DNA of 64,000 nucleotides from CAVQEK01 sp964596645 (GTDB taxonomy: Bacteria; Bacteroidota; Bacteroidia; Cytophagales; Cyclobacteriaceae), in contig CAZQVB010000008.1 in the NCBI GenBank assembly GCA_964596645.1, forward strand, positions 71,905 to 135,904. The letters are read 5' to 3'. This document shows positions 9,406-17,872 of this stretch, piece after piece; the first letter of the stretch is position 1, and each line of letters begins with the position of its first letter. The translations under genes were made by a program, and so were the position numbers. The notes below the pieces were generated by a model. The model was not told where the DNA came from. It saw only the letters and a program-made list of their open reading frames with translations, and searched no databases.

Positions 9406-11085
9406 CTAGAAGTCCAGTACCGTTTTGGCAATGTTGAGGCGCACGGCTCCGGATATCCAGGTAGTGCTCTCATCGAAAGCGTTCAATTCACTATCCAGCC
9501 GCCGATGCATCACACGCGCATCCACAAACAGGTTGTGGCTGAGCTGATAGGTAACATCCAATGCTCCATACAGCAGTACCGTGCCCACACCCTGGCCAAT
9601 CTCATTGCCGTAGTCACGCTCTCGCGTGGTATAGCTTTTCATTACATCGCCGCCCCAGTTGGCATTGAGCGTGTCGGCGCCGTAGTTGGCATAGTTGATT
9701 TGGGCTGTGAAGCTTAGGCGCTTCCAGGGCTGATACCGAGCCATAGTCACCACTTCTCTAAAATTGGCACCCAACGCATGCCCCATAGGCTGCCGGTAGT
9801 GTGCATAGTTGGTGAATACATCGATGTGCGCATGCAGGTAGGGCCTGGCGATGTTGTACTCTGCCTGAAGATCGAGATTACTTATGCCCAGGGCATTGAC
9901 GTATTTCAAACCCACCTGGCCGCCATATTTGTTGGCCCACCAGCCATTGCCGGCTTGTACTTCACTGAGCAAAAACTCATCAAGCACAAACTGCCCGTAG
10001 AGTGAAAAATGCCCGCCAAAATTCCACTTGGCATTCATACCTATGATCACATTTTCCTGACTGCCGCCCTGATGCTCCAGCGCCCGGTAAAATATGACTG
10101 GATTGAGGTAGCTGATGTCGAACCTTTCTGTGGAATCACCCACTATTACCGTCTCAAAGAAGCCCACGTTGAGGTTGTCGAGTATGTTCAGACTGAGATG
10201 ATGCGAGGCGAAAAATTTCTTTGGATAATGCACGGCCGTACTGCCACCTCCGGAAGCAAAGGTATTGGCACGGCCCTGGGCAAAAAGATTGGTGTACTGG
10301 AAGCGCCATATCTTGGTGTTCAGCTTCAGAAAGGTATAGCCGGGCGCAAAATCTGATAAGATCATAGAGCGGTGACCATCGCCGATGGCAAACTGATCGA
10401 AACCTGCTTGAGCGTTCACATACTCATCGATCAGATCGAAGGAAAGGTAGCCGGCAGCCGTAAAATAGTCGACGCCGTGCTCTTTGAATTTTTTCCAAAA
10501 TCCCTCCCCGGGCACCACGCCATTGGCACTGATCCAGTCGCGCACATAGCCGGGATATATGGCTTGCGTGGTGCTTACAAAGGAATAGAAGCCGAGCTTG
10601 TTTGCGATCAGGCCGCGGAGTCGCACACCACGTGTGTTGGTGTAGGTGGTGATGTCTTCGGCCGATTCTTTACCAGCACTCAGGTATAATACGGGATTGA
10701 TGTGCAGGTCGAAATCCTTCTCGTGCACATGAAAGAAATCACTCTGCTTGCGATAAAATGTATTGAAAAGCGTGCGCCGGCCTTCATTATCGGCGCTGCC
10801 CGACCACTCCCAGTTGTCGTTGCTGAGGTATTGCAGATTGAACTGATCTACGGCATTCCAACCAATATTTGTATCGAGCAGCGTATCGGCAAAAGCGGCA
10901 ATGTCGGCACGCTGCAGAGGCTTAAAGCTGGTATGGAAAAAAGAAGAGAAGCTGCCGCTCAGTATTTCGTAGCGATCGGTGAGATGATAGTAATCAGCAT
11001 TGAGCGGGGCATTGGTGCTTTGGCCATATATGGAGGCAGACAACAAAAATGCCGGGGGCACTAGAAGTAATTTCAAAAAGTTCAT
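9406..11085 (-). CDS. Outer-membrane beta-barrel protein, RemB/Wzi-like
   Basis: The 559-residue protein has a signal peptide (residues 1-21, ending SIYGQ). The rest is rich in alternating aromatic and polar residues, as in outer-membrane barrels. The early block DYYHLTDRYEI and the overall length recall the capsule-assembly Wzi superfamily and the gliding-motility protein RemB of flavobacteria; this is pattern recall and not secure. The C-terminus ends in a phenylalanine (KTVLDF), typical of barrel insertion signals. It sits 69 bases upstream of the ABC exporter on the same strand, in an envelope-related gene series. Confidence 0.62.
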   Translation of the reverse strand: MNFLKLLLVPPAFLLSASIYGQSTNAPLNADYYHLTDRYEILSGSFSSFFHTSFKPLQRADIAAFADTLLDTNIGWNAVDQFNLQYLSNDNWEWSGSADNEGRRTLFNTFYRKQSDFFHVHEKDFDLHINPVLYLSAGKESAEDITTYTNTRGVRLRGLIANKLGFYSFVSTTQAIYPGYVRDWISANGVVPGEGFWKKFKEHGVDYFTAAGYLSFDLIDEYVNAQAGFDQFAIGDGHRSMILSDFAPGYTFLKLNTKIWRFQYTNLFAQGRANTFASGGGSTAVHYPKKFFASHHLSLNILDNLNVGFFETVIVGDSTERFDISYLNPVIFYRALEHQGGSQENVIIGMNAKWNFGGHFSLYGQFVLDEFLLSEVQAGNGWWANKYGGQVGLKYVNALGISNLDLQAEYNIARPYLHAHIDVFTNYAHYRQPMGHALGANFREVVTMARYQPWKRLSFTAQINYANYGADTLNANWGGDVMKSYTTRERDYGNEIGQGVGTVLLYGALDVTYQLSHNLFVDARVMHRRLDSELNAFDESTTWISGAVRLNIAKTVLDF

Positions 11086-11147
11086 ACACCTGCTGCTTTT
11101 TTAAAACACTTCTGGATACGGCAGCGGCGCGAAAAGTAAATTTTTTA

Positions 11148-12251
11148 TCAATAAATACCGCAAAACTTCCGGTAATAATTGAGTCCCTTTTTGATGCCCA
11201 GGTTGTGGGCGCGCAGGAAGTCATGGCATGCCTCAGAGTTGCGGCCCATCACATTGAGGCTGTGGCCGCGCATCAGGTAGGTTTCGGCAAGCAGGTTTTG
11301 CACTTCCTTTTTATCTTCTACATAGGTGGTGAGGCGCTGAGAGAGCAGCTCTATAGAGCGCGAGAAATCCTCAAAAGCCTGACGGTAGTTTTCCATGTTG
11401 TGGTTGCACAACCCACGCATACGGTAGTTGCGCTCCTCGGTAGGGTTTAGCTTTATCGACTGCGAAAAGTCGCCTGCGGCGCCGGCATATTGGTATTGGT
11501 TCAGTTTGATCATGCCGCGTTCGGTATACGCATCTACCTTCTCCGGTGCCAGGGTCACCATTTTGTTGTAGTCACTGAGTGCCTCATCTGTCTGGCCCGC
11601 ATTGCGCTGAAGTTGACTTCGCACCTTGTAAAAGTCATAACCCTGCGGCTGCAGCGCAATGGCCACATTGATGTCGCTCAGCGCACTATTATAGGCCTCT
11701 GCTCCATACACCGGATTGTAATATTCTATTTTCATAGTGGCCCGGTGTGCATAGTACTCGGCTACATCGGGGCTCAGATTTATTGCTTTATCGATGTCAT
11801 CCAATGCTGCTGTATAGTTGCTTTGTCTGTACAAAATGCTGCTGCGTTGATACAGCGCTGTGGCCATTTTGCTGTTGAGCTTTATGGCCCGGTCAAGCTC
11901 ATTTAATGCATTTTTATAGTCTTTGAGGGCGGCATACGAGCGGCCTGCCAGGGTGCGGTATATGGCTTCTTGGCCTGGGCTGGGTGACTCCAGGCGAAAT
12001 GCCTGCTGCACATCGTGAATGGCTGCAAAAAATTTTGAAAGGGCAAAATGCACCTCGGCCCGAAGCAGGTATGCACTGCTGTAAGCGCTGTCGGCGTCGA
12101 TGGCCTGGTTCAGAAATGCCATGGCTGCTTCATACTCGCCGTTGTCGTGCTTGAATTTGGCAAATTTGAACAACTCGCGTGGTGCGCTCTGTGCACACAG
12201 CAGGGTACCTGTGCAAAGGCTAAAAATGACATAAAAAAACACTACCCTCAT
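11148..12251 (-). CDS. Secreted tetratricopeptide-repeat protein
   Basis: The 367-residue protein begins with a signal peptide (residues 1-20, ending LLCAQ) and then consists almost entirely of TPR motifs, roughly eight units of 34 residues. Typical ones are GEYEAAMAFLNQAIDAD, KNALNELDRAIKLN and YAGAAGDFSQSIKLNP. The domain should be a periplasmic protein-binding scaffold. It is the first gene of the minus-strand series ending with DPP IV. No partner can be named from the sequence. Confidence 0.85.
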   Translation of the reverse strand: MRVVFFYVIFSLCTGTLLCAQSAPRELFKFAKFKHDNGEYEAAMAFLNQAIDADSAYSSAYLLRAEVHFALSKFFAAIHDVQQAFRLESPSPGQEAIYRTLAGRSYAALKDYKNALNELDRAIKLNSKMATALYQRSSILYRQSNYTAALDDIDKAINLSPDVAEYYAHRATMKIEYYNPVYGAEAYNSALSDINVAIALQPQGYDFYKVRSQLQRNAGQTDEALSDYNKMVTLAPEKVDAYTERGMIKLNQYQYAGAAGDFSQSIKLNPTEERNYRMRGLCNHNMENYRQAFEDFSRSIELLSQRLTTYVEDKKEVQNLLAETYLMRGHSLNVMGRNSEACHDFLRAHNLGIKKGLNYYRKFCGIY

Positions 12252-12436
12252 CTCAACTTCTTTATTGCAGTATTCACAAAACTATACTTTAAAGTTATCG
12301 ATTAAATATTGTTCTGGTACAAATCCTGTTCTTTTACCTCGAATTTTGAAGAGCTATACCTGAATGAAAGGAGTGATATGCAGGATTGTTTTTGAAACAT
12401 CCACTGAAGAACATCTAACTTATTTCGCGCCACACA
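12252..12436. other. Intergenic region between TPR gene and rpmE2
   Basis: No coding potential is seen. The region holds divergent 5' flanks: leftward for the TPR gene and rightward for rpmE2, whose promoter follows at 12437-12467. Confidence 0.5.
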
Positions 12437-12467
12437 TTGCTCTTTGTCACCCATTTATATACCTTTG
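12437..12467 (+). promoter_or_regulatory. Promoter of rpmE2 (TTG-N20-TACCTTTG)
   Basis: TTG at 12437-12439 and TACCTTTG at 12460-12467 are separated by 20 bases, a good match to the Bacteroidota sigma-A promoter. It predicts a transcript start near 12474 and a leader of about 80 bases that contains a small ACCGGAAACCGGT hairpin. Confidence 0.65.
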
Positions 12468-12553
12468 CAGTCCTTTTTATCAATCCCGAAAAGGATAATA
12501 CCGGAAACCGGTCAACTTGCTGGGTTTTCGCATACAACAAAAAGCTAAACGAA

Positions 12554-12799
12554 ATGAGAAAGGATATTCATCCCAAATACCAGGAGGTAGTGTTTATGGA
12601 CACACAGAGCGATTACAAATTCATCACGCGCTCTACCATGAACTCCAAAGAGAAAATAAAAATGGACGACGGCAAGGAGTACCCACTCATTAAAGTGGAG
12701 GTGAGTTCGGCTTCGCATCCTTTTTATACCGGCAAGAAAATATTTGTGGATACTGCCGGACGTGTAGAGAAATTCAATCAGCGATACAAGAAGAAATAA
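12554..12799 (+). CDS. rpmE2: 50S ribosomal protein L31 type B
   Basis: The 81-residue protein starts MRKDIHPKYQEVVF and contains SSASHPFYTGK and GRVEKFNQRY, diagnostic of L31. It lacks the CxxC pair of zinc-binding L31, so it is the type B (C-) paralogue. ATG 12554 is chosen because the family starts here; in-frame codons upstream run through the promoter. The gene is monocistronic, with promoter and terminator on either side. Confidence 0.96.
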   Translation: MRKDIHPKYQEVVFMDTQSDYKFITRSTMNSKEKIKMDDGKEYPLIKVEVSSASHPFYTGKKIFVDTAGRVEKFNQRYKKK

Positions 12800-12821
12800 T
12801 CGCTATTATTTGGTATTACAG

Positions 12822-12855
12822 AGTCTCCCGTGCCGGTGCATAGGAGACTTTTTTT
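12822..12855 (+). terminator. Terminator of rpmE2
   Basis: Arms AGTCTCC (12822-12828) and GGAGACT (12843-12849) enclose a 14-base loop and are followed by a T run. It ends 10 bases before the next start codon. Confidence 0.75.
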
Positions 12856-12865
12856 ATTTTTGGCC

Positions 12866-14080
12866 ATGCATGTAGTCCTCTTCGACCACCCCGAAATACG
12901 TCAGAACCTGCTGCCTTTCACCTTCACGCGCCCCGTCGCCGGCATCCGCATTGGCATACACACCATTGCCGAAAAGTGGGCCTCCCGTGGTGCACAGGTC
13001 AGCTATCTTACGGAGCCATATCTCAGTAAAAAGTTTGCCTATTTTTCCAGCGATAGCAGTTTTTACATCAATGGGGCCATCTGCCCCGATGCTCCCTTTC
13101 TGGAAGCCGTACGCGAGCTGCGCATGGGAGAGGTATTGGTGAAAGACTGCTTTCCCCTTGCCTGGCAGGGCGGGCAGTTTTCCTTCGAATGCCTGCAAAA
13201 TAAAAACTACCTCAACGACAGAAAAATAATACCCTACAGCCACGAACTGCTCATGGTGCAAAATCCGTGGGACATCTTCGTGCACAACGGCGAGCAGCTC
13301 AGGGCCGACTACCGGCACATTACGTCGGGCCGGTCTTCGCAGCCGGTCAATGATGCCCACACCGCCTGCTATGGGGCTGAGCACATTTTTGTGGAAGAAG
13401 GCGCCCGCATCAAATCGGCAGTTTTAAATGCTGAAAACGGCCCGATCTATATTGGTAAAAATGCCGAGATAGGCGAGGGCACCATCATTAGAGGGCCATT
13501 CGCCATTGGCGAACACGCCTCTACCAACCTTGGCGCACGCTTTCGTGGCGACACCACCATTGGGCCATACTGCAAGGTGGGCGGCGAAGTGAGCAATTCC
13601 GTACTCTTTGGCTACAGCAGCAAGGCGCACGATGGCTTCTTGGGCAACTCTGTGATTGGCGAATGGTGCAACCTCGGCGCCGACACCAATACCTCCAATT
13701 TGAAAAACAACTATATGGAGACCAAGCTGTGGAACTACGCCAGCCGCAGCTTCAAAAAAACCGGCCGGCAGTTTTGCGGACTTATGCTTGGCGATCATTC
13801 CAAGTGCGGCATCAACACCATGTTCAATACGGCCACCACAGTAGGGGTTGGGGCCAACATATTTGGAAGCGGTTTTCCGCGCGCATTCATTCCGTCTTTT
13901 GCCTGGGGCGGTGCACAAGGCTTTTCCACCTTCAGGCTTGCCAAGTTTCTGGAGATGGTGCCCCTGGTACTGGAGCGGCGCGGCAAGGTGCTCGACGACA
14001 CCGAGCGGCAAATATTGGAGGAGGTATACAATCGCACCAAAGAATACAGGGTGTGGGATAAGGAGGCCAATGCGGTTTAG
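12866..14080 (+). CDS. GlmU-like sugar nucleotidyltransferase/acyltransferase
   Basis: The 404-residue protein begins MHVVLFDHPEIRQNLLPFTFTRP, the start of the Bacteroidota GlmU-like group in which the N-terminal nucleotidyltransferase fold is diverged. From about residue 190 it has left-handed beta-helix hexapeptide repeats (for example IYIGKNAEIGEGTIIRGPF) as in N-acetyltransferases. The full pyrophosphorylase signature of GlmU is not obvious, so calling it glmU would overstate. A role in activated amino-sugar synthesis for cell wall or lipopolysaccharide is inferred. ATG 12866 follows the rpmE2 terminator; a longer frame would start inside that hairpin. Its last 11 bases overlap holB. Confidence 0.82.
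   Translation: MHVVLFDHPEIRQNLLPFTFTRPVAGIRIGIHTIAEKWASRGAQVSYLTEPYLSKKFAYFSSDSSFYINGAICPDAPFLEAVRELRMGEVLVKDCFPLAWQGGQFSFECLQNKNYLNDRKIIPYSHELLMVQNPWDIFVHNGEQLRADYRHITSGRSSQPVNDAHTACYGAEHIFVEEGARIKSAVLNAENGPIYIGKNAEIGEGTIIRGPFAIGEHASTNLGARFRGDTTIGPYCKVGGEVSNSVLFGYSSKAHDGFLGNSVIGEWCNLGADTNTSNLKNNYMETKLWNYASRSFKKTGRQFCGLMLGDHSKCGINTMFNTATTVGVGANIFGSGFPRAFIPSFAWGGAQGFSTFRLAKFLEMVPLVLERRGKVLDDTERQILEEVYNRTKEYRVWDKEANAV
14061..14066 (+). promoter_or_regulatory. Consensus Shine-Dalgarno of holB inside the upstream gene
   Basis: A full AGGAGG lies 3 bases before ATG 14070, within the coding sequence of the GlmU-like gene. Such a site is uncommon in this phylum. It supports the holB start and suggests translation coupled to the upstream gene, although the spacing is short. 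Confidence 0.55.
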
Positions 14081-15200
14081 CGAAATACCGGGCCTGGACA
14101 AAATAAAGGAAGACCTTGCGCACGTCATCACCCAGGGCACTGTGGCCCATGCGCAGGTGTTTATGGGTAAGGAAGGTAGTGGCAACCTGGCACTCGCTCT
14201 GGCCTATGCCACCATGCTCAATTGTGAAAATCCCACACCAACGGATTCCTGCGGCAAATGCGCCGCATGCATCAAGAACGATAAATTCATTCATCCCGAC
14301 CTTCATTTTGTGTTTCCGGTGAGCCTGCTGAAGGGCATACAAAGTAAAGATGCCGTCAGCGACCGCTTCATCACCGAGTGGCGTACCTTTCTGAAAGACA
14401 ACCCCTACGGCGGCCCCATGGAGTGGGGTGAGGTATTTGGCGGTGAAAACAAAGCGCTGAACATCTCCAAAGAAGAAAGCCGCAACATTATAAAGGCGCT
14501 GTCTCTGAAAAGTTTTGAAGGAAAATATAAGATAATGCTGGTGTGGCTGGCAGAGTACATGCACTCCAAAGCGGCCAATGCTTTGCTGAAGATATTGGAA
14601 GAACCGCCACCGAATACGCTTTTTTTGCTGGTGACCAACGATTATGAGCAACTGCTCACCACCATCATTTCGCGTACACAGCTGGTGAATATCCGGGACT
14701 TCCGCGATGCGGAGATACAGGAATATCTTCAGAATAAATTACAATTGCCCCAAGGTCGTGCTGCCGCCATAGCCCACATGGCCGATGGCAGCCTCAATGA
14801 AGCGCTGCACCTGGCCAATGAAGTAGAAGACGACACTCACGCCATGTTTCGCGACTGGCTGCGGCAGTGCTATCAACGCAAGTATACTGAGCTTACCTTA
14901 TCGGCTGAACAATTTGGCGGCCTCAACAAAATGCACCAAAAAAGCCTCTTTCGATACGGCCTCGACATACTGCGCGAAGCACTGGTGTACCCTCTGCTGG
15001 AACCGCACATGTTGCGCCTGAGTGGTGAGGAGCTCGACTTTGTGAAAAATTTTGCCAAAGTGGTCAACATAGATGTAGTGAATGCCGCCACCAAAGAGCT
15101 CAACAGTGCTCTTTATCATCTGGAGCGCAATGCCAATCCAAAGATTTTATTCCTCGATATTTCTATCGCCATGGCAGGCATCTTGCACAAAGCCCGCTAG
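14070..15200 (+). CDS. holB: DNA polymerase III subunit delta'
   Basis: The 376-residue clamp-loader subunit begins MRFSEIPGLDKIKEDL and overlaps the preceding gene by 11 bases. The P-loop region (MGKEGSGNLALAL, about residue 31) has lost the GKT core, as usual for delta', which does not hydrolyse ATP. A four-cysteine zinc module follows, with cysteines near residues 52, 61, 64 and 67 (CGKCAAC). The conserved SKAANALLKILEEPP and the sensor SRTQ follow. It works with the gamma/tau and delta subunits to load the beta clamp. A longer in-frame start upstream would lie inside the GlmU-like gene and is rejected. Confidence 0.92.
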   Translation: MRFSEIPGLDKIKEDLAHVITQGTVAHAQVFMGKEGSGNLALALAYATMLNCENPTPTDSCGKCAACIKNDKFIHPDLHFVFPVSLLKGIQSKDAVSDRFITEWRTFLKDNPYGGPMEWGEVFGGENKALNISKEESRNIIKALSLKSFEGKYKIMLVWLAEYMHSKAANALLKILEEPPPNTLFLLVTNDYEQLLTTIISRTQLVNIRDFRDAEIQEYLQNKLQLPQGRAAAIAHMADGSLNEALHLANEVEDDTHAMFRDWLRQCYQRKYTELTLSAEQFGGLNKMHQKSLFRYGLDILREALVYPLLEPHMLRLSGEELDFVKNFAKVVNIDVVNAATKELNSALYHLERNANPKILFLDISIAMAGILHKAR

Positions 15201-15213
15201 AAAAAAGATAAGC

Positions 15214-16152
15214 ATGACCAAAGTTTTACGCATAGGTACCAGAAAGAGCAAATTGGCTATGTGGCAGGCATATCATGTTGAGCATGCGCTGCGCAATGCC
15301 GGCATGTACACCGATGTGGTACCCATCGAAACCAAGGGCGACATGATCCTTGACGTGACGATGTCGAAAATCGGCACCAAGGGGGTATTCACGGAAGAAC
15401 TGGAGCAAATGCTGCTGACGGGTGAGATAGATTTGGCTGTGCACAGTGCCAAAGATCTGCCTTCAGAGTTGCCCGGCCATTTCGAGATTCTAGCCTTTAC
15501 CAAGCGCGAAAAGCCACACGACGTATTGGTGAGCCACAAAAGCGATATCCATCTGAATGAGGAATCCACAATGGTGATTGGGACATCTTCTACACGGCGT
15601 GTGGCTACGCTGCGGCATTACTTCCCAGGCATACGCATTGTGGATATACGCGGAAACTTACAGACACGCATTGGTAAAATGGAAGGCGGGCTGTGCGATG
15701 CCATCGTGCTGGCTTATGCCGGAGTGCATCGCATGAACTATCACCACTACATTCGTGAGCATCTGGATGAGGATGTGTTCACGCCGCCCGTAGGCCAGGG
15801 CAGCCTCGCAGTGGAAATATCAAAAAATATGGAGCCCGAACTCAGACAGAACATCCGGGATGCGCTCAATGATGATGAAACAGAAGCTTGTCTACGCTGC
15901 GAGCGTTCTTTCTTGCGCACATTACATGGTGGCTGCTCCACACCTGCTTTTGCACTGACCCGGCGTCAAGATGATCGCTTAATGATCAAAGCCGGGTTGT
16001 TCAGCCCCGATGGCCAGCAACTGATCACCCGGCAGCTAGAAGGCAATGATGACGATCCGGAAGGATTGGGCAGGGAGGTTGGCGAATACGTCCTGAACAA
16101 GGGGGGGCGCGAGATTTTAGATAACATGAACAGATCCGGCGATATCGGATAA
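15214..16152 (+). CDS. hemC: Hydroxymethylbilane synthase (porphobilinogen deaminase)
   Basis: HemC polymerises four porphobilinogen units into hydroxymethylbilane in tetrapyrrole synthesis. The 312-residue product has RIGTRKSKLAMWQA at the start, the active-site strand HSAKDLP near residue 82, the substrate-binding arginines in GTSSTRR near residue 130, and the cofactor-attaching cysteine in HGGCSTP (Cys241). ATG 15214 lies 13 bases after holB, so the two are probably co-transcribed. Other heme genes are not in the window. The gene converges on the sulfatase. Confidence 0.95.
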   Translation: MTKVLRIGTRKSKLAMWQAYHVEHALRNAGMYTDVVPIETKGDMILDVTMSKIGTKGVFTEELEQMLLTGEIDLAVHSAKDLPSELPGHFEILAFTKREKPHDVLVSHKSDIHLNEESTMVIGTSSTRRVATLRHYFPGIRIVDIRGNLQTRIGKMEGGLCDAIVLAYAGVHRMNYHHYIREHLDEDVFTPPVGQGSLAVEISKNMEPELRQNIRDALNDDETEACLRCERSFLRTLHGGCSTPAFALTRRQDDRLMIKAGLFSPDGQQLITRQLEGNDDDPEGLGREVGEYVLNKGGREILDNMNRSGDIG

Positions 16153-16197
16153 GGACCATTGCTGACACAGCCACTGGTCGTGTGCGATATCACTTGC

Positions 16198-17853
16198 TCA
16201 AAAATGATATGGAATTTTGCGCTCAACCTCTTTCCATGGCAGCACATTATTCGCAGCAGCCCAGTGATTGTACTTGGTGATAAGTCTATCAAGCAGGTCA
16301 GGTTGCTTTTGAGCAATATTGGTGGTCTCGCTACGGTCATTGGCGAGGTTGTAAAGTTCCCAGCCATGTTCGGCGCGCTTTACCAGTTTCCATTCTCCTT
16401 CTATGAGCGCGGCGTTGCCCATATGTTCAAAATATAATGGCCTCTGCTCCAGATGGCCTTCTCCCGAAAGCAGGGGCACCAGGCTTGTGCCCTCCAGCGG
16501 TTTTAGTACCTCACCATACATTTTGTCAGGATAGTGGGTTTGGGCTAGTTCAGCTATGGTTGGCAACACATCCACAATATGGGTGGCAGGGTTGTAAATT
16601 TTGTTCTGTTCAAAATGCCCGGGATACCAGGCGATAAATGGAGAGGCAATACCACCTTCGTAAGCATCGGTTTTGAAGTATCTAAAAGGCGTATTGCTCA
16701 CATTGGCCCAGCTTTTTCCGTAGCCTGTAAACGACTCGGGTTTGCCGGCCAAAGCATCTGCCTGCAACCGCGGATGTGCGTATTTATTGCTCGCCAGATC
16801 GCCCGCTGTAGAAGCGCCATTATCTGAAAGAAAAAATATGGCGGTATGGTTCAGTTGACCGGTTGCTTCTAAATGATCGAGTAGCCTTCCTATGTTTTGG
16901 TCGAGGCGATCGACCATGGCGGCATACACCGCCATCAAGTGCGCTTCATGCTGCCTTTCATCCTCAGTAAGCTGTTGCCAGTCTCTTTCGGCCGGATTTT
17001 TTTCCGACAGCTGAGTGTCGCTGCTGAGCAGCCCGAGACTTTTCAATCGCTTATACCTGGCTTTTCTTATCGCTTCCCAGCCTTCCTTGTATGTGTTTTC
17101 ATATTTGATGATGTCTTCCGGCAGAGCATGCAATGGCCAGTGCGGTGCAGTATAGGAGAGGTATAAAAAGAAGGGTTTTTCTGTGTCGTGCCCATCAATC
17201 AATTTGATGGCTTCATCAGTGTACAGGTCGGTGGCATAAAAGTCGGTATCGCTCAGGTCAAGCGGCAGATTATCGCGCACCACAGTAAGCTGATTGCCAG
17301 GAGGCCAGTTTTCATTGCGGTAGGGGAGAAAATCAAAATAACTGGCCGCGCCCTGAATCAGGGCAAAGCACTGATCGAAGCCATGTTGTAAAGGCCAATG
17401 CTCCTGCTCTTCACCAACATGCCACTTTCCGGAAAGGTAGGTGGCATAGCCCGCCTGGCGCAGCACATCGGCCATGGTGATGGTCTGGTCGTTGAAGTAG
17501 CCCTGATACTCGGGAATGGACACGTTGATATCCGTCATGGCGCCAACCCCCGCCTGGTGCGGATACAAGCCCGTGAGCAAAGCTGCCCGGGATGGACAAC
17601 AGCGGGCATTGTTGTAGAAACTGCTGAGCCGAACACCCTCAGCAGCCAGGCGGTCCAGGTGCGGAGTTTCTATTTCTGCACCAAAGCAACCGATATCTGA
17701 GTAGCCCATATCATCGGCCAGTATTACTATGATGTTTGGCTTGTCCACCGGTTCAGCGTATGGTTTGCATGCTGCCGCTGCGAAAGCCAGGAAAGATATG
17801 ATCAATGGTGCGCGGATCATAGCTTGCAGGTCTTTGAGCAAAGATTTTGTCAT
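16198..17853 (-). CDS. Secreted arylsulfatase (type I sulfatase)
   Basis: The 551-residue sulfatase has an N-terminal hydrophobic segment followed by Cys29 in AAAAC, probably a lipoprotein signal, placing it in the periplasm or on the cell surface. The formylglycine motif CCPSR puts the modified cysteine at Cys85. The metal ligands ADDMG (Asp47, Asp48) and the late SDNGAS block are present, so the enzyme looks complete. It needs a formylglycine-generating enzyme encoded elsewhere. The gene starts 19 bases after a broken GH65 gene and close to a truncated second sulfatase, suggesting a locus for a sulfated glycan. The substrate cannot be told. Confidence 0.9.
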   Translation of the reverse strand: MTKSLLKDLQAMIRAPLIISFLAFAAAACKPYAEPVDKPNIIVILADDMGYSDIGCFGAEIETPHLDRLAAEGVRLSSFYNNARCCPSRAALLTGLYPHQAGVGAMTDINVSIPEYQGYFNDQTITMADVLRQAGYATYLSGKWHVGEEQEHWPLQHGFDQCFALIQGAASYFDFLPYRNENWPPGNQLTVVRDNLPLDLSDTDFYATDLYTDEAIKLIDGHDTEKPFFLYLSYTAPHWPLHALPEDIIKYENTYKEGWEAIRKARYKRLKSLGLLSSDTQLSEKNPAERDWQQLTEDERQHEAHLMAVYAAMVDRLDQNIGRLLDHLEATGQLNHTAIFFLSDNGASTAGDLASNKYAHPRLQADALAGKPESFTGYGKSWANVSNTPFRYFKTDAYEGGIASPFIAWYPGHFEQNKIYNPATHIVDVLPTIAELAQTHYPDKMYGEVLKPLEGTSLVPLLSGEGHLEQRPLYFEHMGNAALIEGEWKLVKRAEHGWELYNLANDRSETTNIAQKQPDLLDRLITKYNHWAAANNVLPWKEVERKIPYHF

Positions 17854-17872
17854 CTTCAGCGCCTTGTATTTA

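Noticed and set aside
13848..14069. Longer N-terminus for holB
   Set aside because: The extra residues fall inside the GlmU-like gene and do not match the family; ATG 14070 has an SD.
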